Positions 33,893-42,561 of a DNA stretch of 64,000 nt are shown here, piece after piece. Location of the stretch: contig CALXKJ010000011.1 in assembly GCA_944388955.1 (NCBI GenBank), positions 1-64,000 on the forward strand, read 5' to 3'. How positions within the stretch are numbered: position 1 is the stretch's first letter; each line of letters opens with the position of its first letter. Source of the stretch: an uncultured Spirochaetaceae bacterium. GTDB taxonomy: Bacteria > Spirochaetota > Spirochaetia > Sphaerochaetales > Sphaerochaetaceae. Under the pieces are notes generated by a model that did not search any database, was not told the DNA's origin, and saw only the letters and a list, made by a program, of their open reading frames with translations. The position numbers and the translations under genes were made by a program.

Positions 33893-35009
33893 TTTCTCTA
33901 AAGTACGCCGTGTTGTCATCAAAGCAGGTACGAATCTTCTTTCCTCTCAGACTGGTATTGATGAGAATCGCATAAAAAACATCGTTGAGCAGATATCAGC
34001 ACTGAAGGATGAAGGATATCAGGTGATACTTGTCTCATCTGGAGCTGTAGGACTTGGTGCGAAAGCTCTAGGCCATACAAGTCCTGTTGTCTATATCACG
34101 ATGAAGCAGGCTTGTGCAGCTATCGGGCAGCCTTTGCTGATGAGCGCATATAGAAATGAGTTTGCCAGGCATAATCTGCTATCAGCACAGGTTCTCATCA
34201 CGCGCTCGATACTCAATAACAGAAAGAGCTACAATAATCTCAGGGCATCTGTATCAACGCTTCTTGCCATGGGGGTTGTCCCGATTTTCAATGAGAATGA
34301 TGTCGTCTCAACAGCGGAAATCGGCAATGTCTTTGGTGATAACGACAGGATGAGCGCTATGGTTGCCTCGAAGATTGATGCGGATCTTCTCATCCTCCTC
34401 ACGGATATCGATGGCCTTTATACCGGTAATCCGAAAACCGATAAGGACGCAGTCCTCATAAAGACTATCGACAGAATCACTCCGGAGATAATGAGTTACG
34501 CCAAAGGTGCTGGCTCAAAGTTCGCGACAGGTGGAATGAAGACAAAGCTTCTTGCCGCGGAAATCGCAAAGAATGGCGGCTGCTCAACCGTCATCGCTTC
34601 AGGATATGAGGAGAATGCGATTCTCCGCATAGTACATGGGGAAGAGCTGGGCTCTTATATCCTTCCGGATGAGCGTTTGCATCAGAAGGAAAGATGGCTT
34701 CTCAATACTCCGCCTTCTGGAACGATAAAAGTCGATGAGGGAGCAAAGAAGGCACTCTTTGCACATAAGAGCCTGCTTCCATCTGGAATCAAGGAGATAA
34801 CAGGTGTGTTCGGAAAAGGCGAGGTCGTTGCTATAATGGATCCTGATGGGATGGTGTTCGCTAAAGCCGCTCCATATTTCGACAGCACTGAGATTGAGAA
34901 ACTTCAGGGTCATAAGAGCTCTGAAATCGGCGATATACTAGGAAAGGGGAGGAAGGATGTGATCTTCAGACCAGAAGATCTCGTCTTTACAGATTGTGTC
35001 AAGCTATAG
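33885..35009 (+). CDS. proB: Glutamate 5-kinase
   Basis: This 374-aa kinase is the first step of proline synthesis. I use ATG 33885 (MRDFSKVRRVVIKAGTNLL), because AAGGAG lies 8 bases upstream inside proA. The amino-acid-kinase domain has VVIKAGTNLL, VSSGAVGLG, FNENDVVST and DIDGLYTGNP, and a glycine-rich GAGSKFATGGMKTK loop. A PUA domain fills residues ~275-374. Translation is coupled to proA by the 8-base overlap. Confidence 0.95.
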   Translation: MRDFSKVRRVVIKAGTNLLSSQTGIDENRIKNIVEQISALKDEGYQVILVSSGAVGLGAKALGHTSPVVYITMKQACAAIGQPLLMSAYRNEFARHNLLSAQVLITRSILNNRKSYNNLRASVSTLLAMGVVPIFNENDVVSTAEIGNVFGDNDRMSAMVASKIDADLLILLTDIDGLYTGNPKTDKDAVLIKTIDRITPEIMSYAKGAGSKFATGGMKTKLLAAEIAKNGGCSTVIASGYEENAILRIVHGEELGSYILPDERLHQKERWLLNTPPSGTIKVDEGAKKALFAHKSLLPSGIKEITGVFGKGEVVAIMDPDGMVFAKAAPYFDSTEIEKLQGHKSSEIGDILGKGRKDVIFRPEDLVFTDCVKL

Positions 35010-35013
35010 GGTA

Positions 35014-35931
35014 ATGCATCAGATGCAGGATGTCGGCTATCGTATATCAGCACTATACAGGCAGCCGCAGATGGCGATTGGTATTCTGGATCTTTCCACG
35101 AAAGAGGATCTTATTGAGACTCTCAGATGGTATACAGAGAATATGAATATGCCTCTGTATGTCATCACGCTCCAATCGAGGATGGATGAATATGACTGGC
35201 AGAAGGAATTCTCAAGCGTCAATTTCATAATCTTCAAGCTTCCTGCGACGACGGGCGAGTACATCAACGCATTCGCCGATGAATGCTATGCGACATATTT
35301 TCTTGTCGTGCGCACGGATTCTGTGCTTGTTGCCTTTGATGGGGCACATCTTATGGAGCTGATGGCGGAGAAAAATCATCCAGCTATAATAACGCCTGTA
35401 ATGCTCTCATCCTCAATGGAAGTGCTTCCAACTCTGAGAGCGCCTTATATCAATGGGCGTCAGGTCGATCCCGCTTCATTCGTGCCTACAGCCGATTACG
35501 ATACAGAGGAGGATAATCTCTATCCTGTAATGGAGCTGGGATTATATGACAGGGCATTATTCCAGCGTCTTAGGAGCTACGATACTCTTATATCTGGAGA
35601 GTTCTATCAATCGATGGATTTCGGAGTGCGGTGCTTCCTTTTCGGGCATCGTATTTTCACAACACGCGCTCTGGCGATACAGTTTCCTCGCCGTATATCT
35701 GTAATCGAGGATCGCTCATTGTGCGATGGAGTGAACAGATTCTATACAAAAGCTCTTTCCATACGGCGTATTGCGGGAAAGAATGTCGTTGAGAAATGGA
35801 AACCTTTTGTCGATAAAGAGCTTCTTAATGATGAGGTGAAGAAAAAACAGGTAATGCTGCAGAAGACAGACTTCTTCACGCTGATGAAAAACTGGAAAGC
35901 TCCTGAAACGGCAAGTGAAAGGCCCCTATAA
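35014..35931 (+). CDS. Unknown protein, possibly GT-A glycosyltransferase-like
   Basis: This 305-aa protein directly follows proB. I start it at ATG 35014, four bases after the proB stop; GTG 34996 is an alternative, and neither has a good ribosome site. A Rossmann-like first half (MAIGILDLSTKEDLIETLRW, LPLYVITL-like strand, FLVVRTDSVLVAFDG near 105) loosely recalls nucleotide-sugar-binding glycosyltransferases, with VRTDS in the DxD position. The C-terminal 60 residues are basic. No signal peptide or membrane helix. The assignment is weak. Confidence 0.5.
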   Translation: MHQMQDVGYRISALYRQPQMAIGILDLSTKEDLIETLRWYTENMNMPLYVITLQSRMDEYDWQKEFSSVNFIIFKLPATTGEYINAFADECYATYFLVVRTDSVLVAFDGAHLMELMAEKNHPAIITPVMLSSSMEVLPTLRAPYINGRQVDPASFVPTADYDTEEDNLYPVMELGLYDRALFQRLRSYDTLISGEFYQSMDFGVRCFLFGHRIFTTRALAIQFPRRISVIEDRSLCDGVNRFYTKALSIRRIAGKNVVEKWKPFVDKELLNDEVKKKQVMLQKTDFFTLMKNWKAPETASERPL

Positions 35932-35940
35932 CGGGGCTCT
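35921..35940. terminator. Hairpin at convergent gene ends
   Basis: GGCCCC-TATAAC-GGGGCT forms a 6-bp stem (one G-T pair) that includes the stop codon of the 305-aa gene, followed by CTTC. It lies just before the convergent histone H1-like gene. Confidence 0.5.
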
Positions 35941-35944
35941 TCAC

Positions 35945-36121
35945 TCATTCACTGGCTTTCTGCTCTTGGATTTCTTTTCTTCTTTCTTTGCAGAGCTTTG
36001 AAATCTCAGCAAGCGCTTTTCTTGCTCTTGCAGCAGAAGCCTTTACACCTTTCTCTTCGAATTTTGTGCTTTCAGCAACGTATGTTTCAAACTGAGAAAC
36101 TAAATCTTCGTGGATGGACAT
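35945..36121 (-). CDS. Histone H1-like (Hc1-type) small protein
   Basis: This 58-aa protein has the pattern LVSQFETYVAESTKFEEKG, then KASAARARKALAEISKLCKE and RRKEIQE, matching short bacterial histone H1/Hc1-like proteins found in chlamydiae, Bacteroidota and spirochaetes. I use ATG 36121, placed 7 bases after AAGGAGG; an upstream TTG is less likely. It is lysine/arginine- and alanine-rich and helical, so a nucleoid-binding role is likely. Confidence 0.65.
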   Translation of the reverse strand: MSIHEDLVSQFETYVAESTKFEEKGVKASAARARKALAEISKLCKERRKEIQEQKASE

Positions 36122-36307
36122 TCCCAACCTCCTTGGTTAAAAATGGTACCATATTGAGTTGATTATGCAACAGAAATATTGTGTAATTGCTCATTTCCAA
36201 ACAAATTGGTTTATACAATATATACAGCATGAAGAATTTATGTGGCTTTTTCGCCAGAGATTGACATGGTATTGTGCAACTTGAACAATCATTGTAGGAA
36301 AAACGAG

Positions 36308-38146
36308 ATGTCTAAAGTTGTCATTTTTCTCTGTATTCTGCTTTCAGTGATACCTGTTTCTGCTTCTAATCTCCAGCGGACATACACATCCAGGGACTGG
36401 GAGTATAGGCTTACTGATATGCTTTCACGTGAAGCCGGTGTTGTCGGTACACCCGGTGTATCGCCTTTGCCTGCAAGCGGACTTCTGATGGTTCTCGACA
36501 GGGTAGACACATCTCGCCTTTCTCCCGAAAGCCGTGAGGATTATGAAGAGCTTTACAGCAGGCTTTCCGGCGACACAAGAGAAACGGTTTTCTCCCATGA
36601 CTGGATGAGCGTTGAAGTGGAGCCGCAGGTCAATCTGGGCGTGAATATTGCAAAATACAGTGATTTCGACTGGAGCAATACTGGTGATATATCGCTTAAA
36701 GACAGGAGAAATGAGACACTCACACCATTTAGGTATGAGAATCCTTTCCTCTCACTTCATGCCCGCGTATACTTCGGTGAGTATTTCCAGCTTGAGTCAG
36801 GGATAATCGTCAGTAACAACAATCATCATCTCTATGAATCGACAATCGGATTCCTTATCTCATCTTATGATGGACGTCTGCTGACAATGGGAATGCCTGA
36901 TCAGTATCCAGCGTCTTTGCAATTTGATTTTCCCTGGAGAGCTGGGATATCTCTTGGAAACGAGTATTTCTCATTCATAATGGGACGTTATCCATTCTCC
37001 GTAGGCACGGGTGTGACCGGAAATCTCATTGCTGGTGATAACTTCACTTATCAGGAGATTGCCCAGCTGACATTCATGAATAACTACTTCACTTATTCAC
37101 TTTCTGTCACGCAGTTCGATCAGCAGATTCCCGAGGAGACAGACGATGGGATAGGAGAAGGGACAAATAATCCCATCACAAGCATTTCACAGCGCCAGTT
37201 CTCAGGTGACCAGATGTACAGGATTATCCATCGTTTCGATATAAACATCATGGATCGTGTAAGGCTTTCCATGGATCTTGCGACGCTTTACAATACCGAC
37301 AACAGCTTTGATCTCAGATTTTTCTATCCATTCTTCTTCCATCACAATCTCAGCAACTACACGAATGAAACAGAGATGTCCTATTATGATGAGTCGAACA
37401 ACATGATGGGCTTTACCCTTGAAGGCGCATTGCCGTGGGGATTATCCGCATCATTCTCGTTCGTGCTTGATCAGGCCCAGACATATGCGGAGAAAGCAGG
37501 TGCTGTGCCACCTGCATATGGCATGCAGGCAAACGTGAAACATACGAAGCGATTTAATAAAGGCCGTCTCGATTCTTTCTTTGAATTCGTGCTTACGAAT
37601 CCGTATCTTTATCTCAATGGAAAGACATATGCTGATGGAGAGTACAATTACAATCTTGACTACATCGTGGGATATTATTCGATGAATTTCTCCGATGTCG
37701 GATACTCAGGCTACGTCTGGGGACCTGATAGCATTGTCATGGCTCTTGGCAGTGAGTACATCTCCGACAGCAATTTCTCAGTTGCTCTCAATGCTCTTTA
37801 TAGAATACAGGGAAAGAAGGGTTATCGTTTGAGATCTTCTAAAAGCGGTATAAGCGATCACCATTACACGTATGTTGATATGACAAATGCTGTCTTCACC
37901 GATGAAGATGGGAAGAATCCTCTGCGGACGCCATCTGGGCCATGGAATGAGGTTGAGCATATGCTCAGGCTTTCTGCCTCTTTTACATATACATTTGATG
38001 TACCGAATATAGAGCTGTATCTGGGACTTGCAGGGCACGTTTACTGGAATTATGGCGGAGACAGCAGCAGAGATGGTGTCTTCCGGCCTCAGGCCTCAAT
38101 CGGAGTGAGATGGACTGGTCTTGATAAAGCCTGGTGGGGTAGGTAA
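36308..38146 (+). CDS. Predicted outer-membrane beta-barrel protein
   Basis: This 612-aa protein has a signal peptide (MSKVVIFLCILLSVIPVSAS) at the ATG at 36308, the first start that places the hydrophobic segment at the N-terminus. After a ~90-residue helical periplasmic part, the rest shows alternating polar/aromatic strands (for example FFSFIMGRYPFSV-like and YNYNLDYIVGYYSMNFS) rich in Tyr, Phe, Asn, Gly and Asp, and an aromatic C-terminal strand (SIGVRWTGLDKAWWG). This fits a capsule-assembly/Wzi-like or other large barrel, but I do not recognise the family. Its stop directly abuts the stop of the convergent glycosyltransferase gene. Confidence 0.6.
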   Translation: MSKVVIFLCILLSVIPVSASNLQRTYTSRDWEYRLTDMLSREAGVVGTPGVSPLPASGLLMVLDRVDTSRLSPESREDYEELYSRLSGDTRETVFSHDWMSVEVEPQVNLGVNIAKYSDFDWSNTGDISLKDRRNETLTPFRYENPFLSLHARVYFGEYFQLESGIIVSNNNHHLYESTIGFLISSYDGRLLTMGMPDQYPASLQFDFPWRAGISLGNEYFSFIMGRYPFSVGTGVTGNLIAGDNFTYQEIAQLTFMNNYFTYSLSVTQFDQQIPEETDDGIGEGTNNPITSISQRQFSGDQMYRIIHRFDINIMDRVRLSMDLATLYNTDNSFDLRFFYPFFFHHNLSNYTNETEMSYYDESNNMMGFTLEGALPWGLSASFSFVLDQAQTYAEKAGAVPPAYGMQANVKHTKRFNKGRLDSFFEFVLTNPYLYLNGKTYADGEYNYNLDYIVGYYSMNFSDVGYSGYVWGPDSIVMALGSEYISDSNFSVALNALYRIQGKKGYRLRSSKSGISDHHYTYVDMTNAVFTDEDGKNPLRTPSGPWNEVEHMLRLSASFTYTFDVPNIELYLGLAGHVYWNYGGDSSRDGVFRPQASIGVRWTGLDKAWWGR

Positions 38147-39283
38147 TCAGCTGACCTTGCGGCCTTTCCATTCGAATTCACGTCCCATAAGCTGGTAACA
38201 CGTGCTCTTGAGATACATGAGAATCATTGCAATGAGCGAGAATGATGGGAAGATGGCAATCTTCCGCTCCCAGCCAGTGCCTCTGCAGTCAATGTACCAT
38301 GAAGCGAGAAAAAGAAGGTACCCGCCGATAATTGAGAGAATTGGCATGGATAATCCTTTCATAACAAAAAGAAGAATGAAAGCTATTGGGGCAAGCGCCA
38401 GATGAAGCAGTACAACAACAAGAATGAGAAGAAGTATTACAGAGATGAATGATGGTGGGAGTATGCCTGAGATTGAGCGTGTTATGCCATTGAATGCATC
38501 TTTGGCGTTGCTGTACATATTGCATGAGATGTAGTCGGAAATTGAAATGAATGCGGTTCTCTTCCTGTGCTCCGAAAAGAGTCTCGCGATTCCCATGTCA
38601 TCGCAGAGCGTGTTTACATTCTCATAACCACCTGTCTCGTCATATGCGCTTTTGCGCATCATCACGAACTGCCCGATAGCAAAAGAAGCGCGGGGAATAC
38701 GGAAGACTGAGAGCATGAATTGCGGGACAAGAACAGTTACGAGCATCATCGCTGACATCGAGATGCTTCCCCAGAAAGATGGGGAGTATTCTTTTGGAAA
38801 TCCAGAAATCAAATCGAGATTATTGCCTTCTATGATTCTGTATGCATATGAGACAGCGCCCGGGGCGAAGACTGTGTCAGCATCGGTGGAGATGATGTAT
38901 TTACCGCGTACTTTCGATACCAGTGTTATAAGTGCGTTGATCTTACCGTTTTTTCTGATTCTATCCTCTTCTCCGATGCGGAATATCCTGACTCTCTCGT
39001 CCTTTACCGCATATTCAGACATTATGCGCCAGGTGTCATCAGAGCTCTGGTCATCGATTACCAGTATCTCGATATTCTCATAATCCTGCACGAGAAGCGA
39101 ATCGAGAAGATGCGGAAGATTTTCCTCCTCATTCCTTGCGGGAACAAGAATAGATATAAGGGGATTACCTTCTGCTTTGCCTTTCCGCCGCAGCTTTCTG
39201 AATAATCTATGATTAAGTGTCACATTAAGCGTGGCATAGATTCCCGCGAGAATCATCAGCACCGCATATATCTCAATCCACAT
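38147..39283 (-). CDS. Membrane glycosyltransferase family 2
   Basis: This 378-aa protein has an N-terminal membrane helix (residues 3-22), a GT2 catalytic domain (ISILVPARNEEENLPHLLDS, VIDDQSSDDT, IISTDADTVFAPGAV with the DxD, then CDDMGIARLF) and four C-terminal helices. The layout is like CrtQ/hopanoid- or glycolipid-type GT2 enzymes. It may decorate a lipid or cell-surface polymer. A possible promoter (TTGAAG, 18 bp, TATAAA) lies upstream at 39293-39322. The gene is divergent from the TPR protein gene. Confidence 0.8.
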   Translation of the reverse strand: MWIEIYAVLMILAGIYATLNVTLNHRLFRKLRRKGKAEGNPLISILVPARNEEENLPHLLDSLLVQDYENIEILVIDDQSSDDTWRIMSEYAVKDERVRIFRIGEEDRIRKNGKINALITLVSKVRGKYIISTDADTVFAPGAVSYAYRIIEGNNLDLISGFPKEYSPSFWGSISMSAMMLVTVLVPQFMLSVFRIPRASFAIGQFVMMRKSAYDETGGYENVNTLCDDMGIARLFSEHRKRTAFISISDYISCNMYSNAKDAFNGITRSISGILPPSFISVILLLILVVVLLHLALAPIAFILLFVMKGLSMPILSIIGGYLLFLASWYIDCRGTGWERKIAIFPSFSLIAMILMYLKSTCYQLMGREFEWKGRKVS

Positions 39284-39292
39284 CAGCCATAT

Positions 39293-39322
39293 TTTATATT
39301 AAATCTTTGCTATTTGCTTCAA
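39293..39322 (-). promoter_or_regulatory. Promoter of the GT2 gene
   Basis: Minus-strand TTGAAG (39317-39322), 18-bp spacer, TATAAA (39293-39298), just upstream of the glycosyltransferase start. Confidence 0.4.
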
Positions 39323-39404
39323 GTGCAAAAGCAATTTATGTAGTCTCAATGGATTCTGCTGGAATCATATAGACGGAAGATGCCATATGTGAGATATTCC
39401 CATT

Positions 39405-40181
39405 ATGTTCAGAGCATCAGCAAGGCGTTCATTATTTGCCGTAATACTTGTATTTCTTGCTTTTTCCGCATCTATCTCAGCTTCAGATGAAGATGGATCG
39501 GTAAATTATTTTCTCCCGATGGCAGAAGATATCGCTTATGGTGATTTCTGCAGGCATGTATTCAATGGGGGAGCGCTCAATGGGGCGATTCTTCTTTATG
39601 ATTTCCTTGAGGAAAGTCTTGATAGCGCGCCATATGATGAATGGATGAAGGATCTTGCGCTTTCCCGTGCCTCATGCATTCTCGCGCGTTATTGCATTCA
39701 GACAGACAAGAAGGCAAATAAGGAAATTGCACGGGATTATATGAGGCGTGCTGATGATCTCATTGCCGAAGCGAGGGATAATGGGGCTCCGGAAAGCGCT
39801 GCCGGTGTTGTTGAAGCTCTTGCTGCCTCATTCTGGTACCTTGTCGATGGCTCTCTCTCCATGGGAATGAAGTTCCCTAAGATGGTCAATGCCCTCTACA
39901 AAGAGCATCCAGAGGATTTCCATGTGCTTCTGATCGCATCTGACAGGTATCTTCAGGCTCCTCCTATCGCGGGAGGCAACAAGAAGAAGGGGCTCAGATT
40001 CTTCCAGAACGCGGAGCGTGTAATGGATGGATGTGCTGAGTGGGATGCCTTCACTGTCTATGCCGGTCTTGCTCTTGGCTATGACGAAGCAGGTGATGAT
40101 GCTAAAGCTATTGAGTATGCGGAAAAAGCTTACGCGATATATAAGGCTGATCCGATAGTCAATGAAATACTTGGAAAGTAA
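39405..40181 (+). CDS. Secreted TPR protein, TatT-like
   Basis: This 258-aa protein has a signal peptide (to about residue 27, SISASDED) and tetratricopeptide-like helices: GALNGAILLYDFLEE, ALSRASCILARYCI and, near the end, AFTVYAGLALGYDEAGDDAK and AIEYAEKAYAIYKADP. The segment PIAGGNKKKGLRFFQNA resembles spirochaetal TatT proteins, the periplasmic TPR partners of TRAP transporters, but no TRAP genes are here. It could instead be a scaffold for the glycolipid enzymes; the next glycosyltransferase starts 6 bases after it. Confidence 0.55.
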   Translation: MFRASARRSLFAVILVFLAFSASISASDEDGSVNYFLPMAEDIAYGDFCRHVFNGGALNGAILLYDFLEESLDSAPYDEWMKDLALSRASCILARYCIQTDKKANKEIARDYMRRADDLIAEARDNGAPESAAGVVEALAASFWYLVDGSLSMGMKFPKMVNALYKEHPEDFHVLLIASDRYLQAPPIAGGNKKKGLRFFQNAERVMDGCAEWDAFTVYAGLALGYDEAGDDAKAIEYAEKAYAIYKADPIVNEILGK

Positions 40182-40187
40182 GCTCTC

Positions 40188-41345
40188 ATGAAGATTCTGC
40201 TAGTACTTGAAATATATGATGGCGCCACTAATGGCAACACTATTTCTGCCCATCAGCTCCGGGATAATCTTGTCGCCCGTGGCCATGAGGTAAGAATAGC
40301 CGCATCGGGAGATTCACGCGAAGATAAATGGGGATTCGGTGTCTACCATCTGCCTTTCTTCGATCACCTTGTAGTCAAACAAGGCTTCACGTTCGGACAG
40401 CCAGATAAGGAAAAGATGACAGAAGCCGTACTGTGGGCTGATATAGTGCATGTCATGATGCCATTTCCTCTCGGAAAGCTTGCTGTGAAGATTGCCAGAA
40501 AGCATAACATCCCATGTACGGGTGCATTTCATATCCAGCCGGAGAATATATGGTCATCGGTAGGACTTGGGAACTGCATGTCTCTTGTCGACTTCACATA
40601 CTGGTTCGCGGAGAAGTATATCTATCGTCATTTCCGTATTATCCATTGTCCGAGCCGCATGATTGCCAATATGCTTGATGAGCATCATTACAAGGCTGAG
40701 AAACGTGTGATATCAAATGGCATCTCTCCTGATTTCGTCTACCATAAGTGTGAGAAGAGGGCAGAGTTCAAAGGAAAATTCGTTGTTGTCATGTCTGGTC
40801 GTCTTTCAAGGGAAAAGCGTCAGGATATCCTCATTGATGCAGTACTGAAGTCACGGCATGAAAAGGATATACAGCTTGTACTCGCAGGTCAGGGACCGCT
40901 TTATGATGAATACAGAAAGCGTGCCTCATCCCTTACGAATCCTGTCTTCATGAAATTCCTTTCACATGAGGATCTTATAGATATCCTTGGGGAGTCAGAT
41001 CTCTATGTTCATGCTTCTGATATAGATATCGAGGCTATGAGCTGTATGGAAGCTTTCGCATCCGGTCTGGTGCCTGTCATAAGCGATAGCTGTCGCTCTG
41101 CGGCATCCCAGTTCGCGCTGGATGACAGATCCGTCTTCAAGGCTGGTGACAGTGCAGATCTGGCAAGTCATATCGATTGGTGGATTGAGCACGATAATGA
41201 GCGCAGGCGGATGGAGCATGAGTACGCACAATCTGCGAAGAAGTATGCGCTTTCACTCTCTGTGGATAATATGCTCCATCTCTTCGAGGATGAGATAAGG
41301 TCCGCTTCCTGTGTCTCCGAAGCGGACTATCCAGTCACTTTATGA
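40188..41345 (+). CDS. Glycosyltransferase family 4 (glycolipid-synthase-like)
   Basis: This 385-aa GT-B enzyme has two Rossmann domains: the acceptor side begins MKILLVLEIYDGATNGNTIS and the donor side holds VVVMSGRLSREKRQDILIDA, QLVLAGQGPLYDEYR and the E-x7-E motif EAMSCMEAFASG. It resembles diacylglycerol alpha-glucosyltransferases (MgdA/AlMGS type), so membrane glycolipid synthesis is likely. It starts 6 bases after the TPR protein gene; its 3' end overlaps the convergent U32 gene by 11 bases. Confidence 0.8.
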   Translation: MKILLVLEIYDGATNGNTISAHQLRDNLVARGHEVRIAASGDSREDKWGFGVYHLPFFDHLVVKQGFTFGQPDKEKMTEAVLWADIVHVMMPFPLGKLAVKIARKHNIPCTGAFHIQPENIWSSVGLGNCMSLVDFTYWFAEKYIYRHFRIIHCPSRMIANMLDEHHYKAEKRVISNGISPDFVYHKCEKRAEFKGKFVVVMSGRLSREKRQDILIDAVLKSRHEKDIQLVLAGQGPLYDEYRKRASSLTNPVFMKFLSHEDLIDILGESDLYVHASDIDIEAMSCMEAFASGLVPVISDSCRSAASQFALDDRSVFKAGDSADLASHIDWWIEHDNERRRMEHEYAQSAKKYALSLSVDNMLHLFEDEIRSASCVSEADYPVTL

Positions 41346-42561
41346 TTGGGCTGCCTTCTGTGAGTCTCCTCATTATATAGCCTTTTCTGAGAGGAAGAGC
41401 TGTCTTTATATATCCGGGCTTTCCATGATCAAGCTGCGATGTTTCATTCATGTCCCCATCAAGAAGCGTGACATCACCTTTCAGAAGCGGGATATCCGGA
41501 CCGATGAATTCAAGCCCATCGCCTTTGATCTGATTCCTTATGTCCAGTGCGTAGATATTCTCAGCAACTTTATCCCGCACAGTACCAAGGAAAATGTAAT
41601 TTCTTTCATAGCCATAGCTTGTGGGTCTTGAGACATCCTTCTCATCGATAGGGCCATCAGAGAAGAAGAAACCTGTTGTGAATTCCCTATGAGAGACATC
41701 GAAGATATCGCGCTTATAGCTATCTGCATCGGGAGCGTTGTCAATCGCCTTCCTGTATGCTCTCGTGACGACAGCCACGTAGTATACGGATTTCATCCTC
41801 CCTTCAATCTTCAGCGATGAGAGACCTGCATCCTCAAGCTCCTTGACATGGTCTATCATGCATAGATCTTTTGATGAGAGTATTGTTGTGTAGCCATCTT
41901 CCTCCTCAATAGGGAAGTAGAGGCCTTTCCTTTCCTCTTCTTCAAGGGCATAGTGAAGCTTGTAGTTCCATCGGCATGTATGGGAGCAATCGCCCTGATT
42001 ACCGCTTCTGCCTGCAAGGTGCGCGGAGAGAAGACAGCGTCCGGAATAGGCCATGCACATAGCTCCATGCACAAAGGCCTCAAGCTCTATATCCGGCACT
42101 CTGTCGCGTATGCGTTTGATATCATCAAGCGATGCCTCGCGGCCTAATATCACGCGTTTGAAACCCATATCCCTATACATCCTCACGCTTTCGCTGTTGA
42201 TGCATGAGGCCTGTGTGGAGAGGTGAAGCTCTCTTTCCGGAAAATTCTTCTGCAGGAATGGGACAAGACCGATGTCTGAGATTATGAATGCGTCAAAAGG
42301 CCATGCGCTGATCTCATCCTTCATATTCATCACTTTCTCAATCTGATTCTGATGGAAGAGAATGTTCATCGTGCAGTATATCTTCTTGCCACTTAATCTC
42401 TTTATCTCTTTTACTTCCTCGATTTCCTTCTCGGAGAAGTTTCCCGCATTCTTCCTGAGAGAGAATTCAGTCATGCCCATATAAGCGGCATCCGCTCCGT
42501 AGTTGAATGCGGTCCTGAGCTTCTCGATATTACCTGCCGGTGATAGTAATTCTATTCCCAT
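41335..42561 (-). CDS. Peptidase U32 family protein (RlhA/YegQ group)
   Basis: This 408-aa TIM-barrel protein carries the U32 signature ELEAFVHGAMCMAYSGRCLL near residue 167 and further conserved cysteines (GDCSHTCRW). Studied members of the group modify tRNA or rRNA (TrhP, RlhA) or ubiquinone precursors, or act as collagenases, so the enzyme type here is open; length favours the tRNA/rRNA hydroxylation group. It lies directly downstream of lon with a 10-base overlap, so the two are cotranscribed. Confidence 0.85.
   Translation of the reverse strand: MGIELLSPAGNIEKLRTAFNYGADAAYMGMTEFSLRKNAGNFSEKEIEEVKEIKRLSGKKIYCTMNILFHQNQIEKVMNMKDEISAWPFDAFIISDIGLVPFLQKNFPERELHLSTQASCINSESVRMYRDMGFKRVILGREASLDDIKRIRDRVPDIELEAFVHGAMCMAYSGRCLLSAHLAGRSGNQGDCSHTCRWNYKLHYALEEEERKGLYFPIEEEDGYTTILSSKDLCMIDHVKELEDAGLSSLKIEGRMKSVYYVAVVTRAYRKAIDNAPDADSYKRDIFDVSHREFTTGFFFSDGPIDEKDVSRPTSYGYERNYIFLGTVRDKVAENIYALDIRNQIKGDGLEFIGPDIPLLKGDVTLLDGDMNETSQLDHGKPGYIKTALPLRKGYIMRRLTEGSPIIK

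Noticed and set aside
36242-36307. Upstream extension of the outer-membrane protein
   Set aside because: It would put 22 polar residues before the signal peptide; the ATG at 36308 gives a normal signal peptide.
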